From NCBI GenBank assembly GCA_002433595.1, contig DJIL01000030.1, positions 1 through 27,408 of the forward strand: a DNA stretch of 27,408 nt, read 5' to 3'. Position numbers and translations under genes: made by a program. Below the pieces are notes generated by a model, which was not told the origin of the DNA, searched no databases, and worked only from the letters and a program-made list of their open reading frames with translations. Positions 25,401 to 27,408 of the stretch are shown piece by piece; the stretch's first letter is position 1; every line of letters starts with the position of its first letter. This DNA is from a bacterium UBP8_UBA6595. Lineage in GTDB: Bacteria > Margulisbacteria > Marinamargulisbacteria > UBA6595.

Positions 25401-27082
25401 GTATACACTAACAACAATGACACTTTGTTGTGATGGTGACTATCGGGCGCTAGAAATCGAGTCAAACGACTATCTACCGGTATTGACTCTGATAACTCTC
25501 TTAAGGCTAGCGCGTCATGAACGGCCTGCTCTGGCGCTGTGCGTGCTTGGTAATCCGTCGGCATCATACGCACCCATTCATCACAAACTGCATCTGAAAT
25601 ACCCTGCTGTTCAAACAGCTGTTTCACTTGCATAGACCACGGCTGAATGCGTTGATTCAACGCATGATTAATTCCTTCAAAATCAAACACTGGCAATGGC
25701 GTTTTAGACTCAAAATAAATATGAAGCCGCGGTTTGTCCATATCAAAGATATCCACAACCTCCATCGCGCAATCTGCCGGCAACTGCTTGCTCAAATAGC
25801 GTTGAATGGCATCGCAATTAACCGGCGTATACAAATGAAACGGAATGAATACAAAAAAACATACGGTATTAAATGCCGGTTTTTCGTGAATAAAGCAACG
25901 CACACGATTGGGGTTAATAATGGATATCATATTATTAACCATGTCAAGCAATGTTTCTTTAGAGCTTCGAAATAATTCAAATTTTGGAATGCCCATAAAT
26001 AACCGAATGACTTCGTAGTGATTGTATGTACCTGGTAATAATTGCCGAGAGTCAAAAATATACTTCATTTTCAAATGAATTAAAGGGGTTTCTAAGTTTT
26101 TAACATTTAATGAACTTCGCCGTAAAATACCTAAGAAATTATGGTCATGCCACTGACCATCTGATTGTTTGATTTTAAAGCTCAAGCGCATCAACAACGC
26201 AAATCGCTGAATGGGACTACGAACTTGAATGCGATCAAAATAAAATAAATGGGGATGCATTAGTTTTTTATTAACTTGATGCTGCAATTCAGCCTGAATA
26301 CCCGCCGTATCGATCCGCTGATACTCATGGGCCAACACCCCCAATTGCGTGTCTGGAATTGGGTGAGCACTGACGCCTTGGCTTTTTGTCTCAACAATAT
26401 CAAAACATTGGTAACCATAATAGAAAAAATTATCCCCCAACCATGTCAACAAATTATTCCATTCCGTTTTTTCAAGATTCGAGGCACCCGCTGTCGTATC
26501 CAGCTCTGATTGAATATCCGAGACCCGCTGAGCAATACTTGCTTGTGAATGATGACTGAGTTGAACCGCTGTCATGTGCATGGTAATGCGCGCATGCAGC
26601 TCCTCTGCCGTCATTGTATCGGGCAATCGTTCAAACTCAATATAAACTGAGGACATGACTGTATTACTGGATGTCTGTGGCCGCTCAATGGCTGTAATCG
26701 TATGATTGGAATCACATTGAAGACTTAGCATCGGATGCAATGAGACTGTAACACGAAGATCGCAATCTCGAATCAGCGTTTGCACTGTGAAAAACAATTT
26801 ATCGGCATCTGGATAAACAATATCCAGTGCCCAAGCTTGATTCACCTGTGTCTTCGCGGGCGCATGGATCCAAATACCAGCCCCTTTCTTAACCGCATCC
26901 TGAATGTAAGTTAGCCGGTTAATCAAGAACTGATGCCACCAATTTTGATCGTGCATATGTACGATATCCAATGGCAGCAACTCCAAAAGCAAGGCACCAT
27001 ACTGACACACTATTGAATCGCTTTCCCAATCCAATAACCATTCTTGAATTTTGCTTATTTTGTCGCTTTTTTTAACTGTCAT
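22454..27082 (-). CDS. Large NAD-specific glutamate dehydrogenase (about 180-kDa class)
   Basis: This enzyme deaminates glutamate to 2-oxoglutarate and ammonia with NAD+, mainly for catabolism. At 1542 aa it belongs to the large bacterial class (Bac_GDH, about 1600 aa), distinct from the roughly 450-aa hexameric enzymes. The catalytic core includes FGPVSRGGLRWSSRPNDFRT, EILGLVKAQTLKN and VPDGSKGGF (about residues 795-845). The NAD-binding Rossmann motif is VVGIGDMSGDVFGNGLL (about 965-985), followed by HQHIFVDPTPD. The N-terminal third carries the regulatory ACT-like region seen in this class, inferred from length rather than motif. No clear ribosome-binding site precedes the ATG at 27082. 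A 12-bp tandem duplication at 23101-23124 encodes VVNHVVNH near the C-terminus. Confidence 0.95.
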   Translation of the reverse strand: MTVKKSDKISKIQEWLLDWESDSIVCQYGALLLELLPLDIVHMHDQNWWHQFLINRLTYIQDAVKKGAGIWIHAPAKTQVNQAWALDIVYPDADKLFFTVQTLIRDCDLRVTVSLHPMLSLQCDSNHTITAIERPQTSSNTVMSSVYIEFERLPDTMTAEELHARITMHMTAVQLSHHSQASIAQRVSDIQSELDTTAGASNLEKTEWNNLLTWLGDNFFYYGYQCFDIVETKSQGVSAHPIPDTQLGVLAHEYQRIDTAGIQAELQHQVNKKLMHPHLFYFDRIQVRSPIQRFALLMRLSFKIKQSDGQWHDHNFLGILRRSSLNVKNLETPLIHLKMKYIFDSRQLLPGTYNHYEVIRLFMGIPKFELFRSSKETLLDMVNNMISIINPNRVRCFIHEKPAFNTVCFFVFIPFHLYTPVNCDAIQRYLSKQLPADCAMEVVDIFDMDKPRLHIYFESKTPLPVFDFEGINHALNQRIQPWSMQVKQLFEQQGISDAVCDEWVRMMPTDYQARTAPEQAVHDALALRELSESIPVDSRLTRFLAPDSHHHNKVSLLLVYTKTKLRLYDMLPILENLGLLVLDQLTTRFRLPGNANNGLGYVQSYRLMTVNKQPLDEPVYQQALADIIGAIFRKKVRNDRLNQLVLNTPLNYHHVNVLRTYCQMYAQVQPMYAKGLTHVLNQYPDCTEQLMRYFIAKFNPELSESVKDRLDQGLPELEQQFFGLIKPIQNLSDDRVFRELFMLVKATMRTNAYQHNRLSDTAIAIKIHSQQVPFMPQPVPWAEIYVQDTFLEGVHLRFGPVSRGGLRWSSRPNDFRTEILGLVKAQTLKNVLIVPDGSKGGFILRMDPEVENSTDFVQHHYQRFIAAMLDITDNKTQAGDVVMPENCLVYDAPDPYLVVAADKGTASFSDLANSVSQRYQFWLGDAFASGGQAGYDHKKEGITARGAWECVKLHFMDQGVDCQQDTVTVVGIGDMSGDVFGNGLLRSESVSLVAAFNHQHIFVDPTPDAAISYAERNRLFLLPRSSWSDYQANCISSGGGVFDRDAKAIAITDEMKQVFGIDASTLSGVELIQVLLSATVDLIWFGGIGTYIKATHERHSSVGDPANDECRINAKLVQARVIGEGANLGITEAARQELAIQGVALNTDAIDNSAGVNMSDYEVNLKILCQQLRVDGQLKNEADRNQLLSSIVDEVSELCLQNNRLQHRAISLDGRRADQDLNVFRQAILDLRTVDDSPEAQVIEISILNPESKGLTRPMLSVFQAKVKHQIIQQVAQDWDSTEALFQLYLVDYFPDTVVQLYLKYTHRHPLANRISAMQVVNHVVNHAGSGAIATLVSQTGHSCVSVLRMYCLAYDIMGRGSMQAIDAMLQHENRVQAFVYEALMYGDYATSVKLKSKYQSNADSVAELGNSGVSCFFLTYLCEFHSMTVNEGIRWLLQYDDYFGFSRIHAQIKTIAIDTKWAWIKQSMTVAALRRYHYALVDSVAIQWPTASEWCPEHWVLIQEYRSTLNDLNDRTAWSSDSIDVVMAKLSALVHSMQVQP
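23101..23124. repeat. 12-bp tandem duplication inside the glutamate dehydrogenase gene
   Basis: The unit CATGATTCACCA occurs twice back to back, keeping the frame and duplicating four residues (VVNH VVNH). It may be a small recent expansion or normal sequence of the family. Confidence 0.6.
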
Positions 27083-27159
27083 TTTATTTTTTCTATGATA
27101 CCATGGTTTAAGTATAAAAAAACACTGATTATTTCACTATGCTACACTACTAAACTCAC
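27083..27159. promoter_or_regulatory. Divergent promoter region, glutamate dehydrogenase / secreted protein gene
   Basis: This 77-bp gap between divergent starts must hold promoters for both sides. On the minus strand TATACT and TATCAT are -10-like; on the plus strand TATGCT/TACACT near 27139-27148 are -10-like. No good -35 partners were found, so exact promoters cannot be assigned. The minus-strand promoter here may feed the whole 20-kb cluster. Confidence 0.35.
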
Positions 27160-27408
27160 ATGATATTATTTCGTTACTGTCTGTATTCTATTCGTAGACA
27201 ATGCTTGTATCTAATTATAATTAGTCTGTGTGGCCTATACGCGCATGCCGGAACAACCACTGAATTGGGAGGCTCTATATACCAATATTATTATGCGGAG
27301 CCTGGATTAATGGCTATTAACGGATTGCTATTTGACATAAATTCATCACTCCATATTGAAAACCCATCTAATCCCTGGCCAACTATTCGAGCCGAAGCTC
27401 GTTATTTC
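27160..27408 (+). CDS. Secreted or outer-membrane protein, N-terminal fragment
   Basis: An open frame of 83 codons starts at the ATG at 27160 and runs off the right edge. Residues 1-30 look like a signal peptide: basic residues IRRQ, then hydrophobic CLYLIIISLCGLYAHA with cleavage after AHA. The mature start GTTTELGGSIYQYYYAEPGL and the alternating polar/hydrophobic pattern further on (SSLHIENPSNPWPTIRAEAR) suggest a beta-rich exported protein, perhaps an outer-membrane barrel. No family is recognised. It is divergent from the glutamate dehydrogenase gene. Confidence 0.6.
   Translation, partial: MILFRYCLYSIRRQCLYLIIISLCGLYAHAGTTTELGGSIYQYYYAEPGLMAINGLLFDINSSLHIENPSNPWPTIRAEARYF

Overview
The window looks like chromosomal DNA of a moderately AT-rich, motile or formerly motile, diderm bacterium. 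The outer membrane is inferred from P-ring and L-ring genes (flgI, flgH, flgA). A DUF5693-type membrane protein, a FliK-like/FlhB-tail gene pair of the kind seen beside ylqG-ylqH in Firmicutes, and the compact overlapping layout argue against a standard proteobacterium. A deep candidate lineage such as Margulisbacteria would fit, but that is a weak guess. No tRNA, rRNA, CRISPR array, insertion sequence or prophage was seen.

Left part (1-6568): the 5' portion of a divergent oxyR-type regulator is followed by ahpC-ahpF (peroxide reduction), with a well-formed OxyR-like operator between them. Then come nadB (NAD synthesis) on the minus strand and leuS on the plus strand, whose starts are only about 25 bp apart. 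The ahpF/nadB and leuS/rnc pairs overlap at their convergent 3' ends, leaving no room for separate terminators.

Central and right part (6548-27082): about 20.5 kb of minus-strand genes with gaps of at most about 55 bp and many 1-29 bp overlaps. In order of transcription: large NAD-glutamate dehydrogenase, FliK-like, FlhB C-tail-like, three FlgF/FlgG-type rod proteins, flgA, flgH, flgI, a FlgJ-type rod-binding protein, flgB, flgC, fliE, fliF, a very short FliG-like protein, secA, prfB (with its programmed +1 frameshift), a DUF5693 membrane protein, and rnc. This gives the rod, rings and MS-ring of a flagellar basal body, with no hook, filament, stator or export-gate genes in view.

The most interesting theme is a link between the basal body and the Sec pathway. 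The FlgC homologue and one FlgF/G homologue start with Sec-type hydrophobic leaders, which is not expected for rod subunits exported by the flagellar type III system. The only FliG-like protein is 140 aa with no torque domain. Its stop codon overlaps the start of secA (TAATG). FlgH lacks the lipoprotein cysteine, and flgA carries a G10 tract that could give phase variation. Together these suggest a divergent flagellum, or a flagellum-derived envelope conduit, whose assembly may partly use SecA. The right edge holds the start of a plus-strand gene for a secreted or outer-membrane protein.
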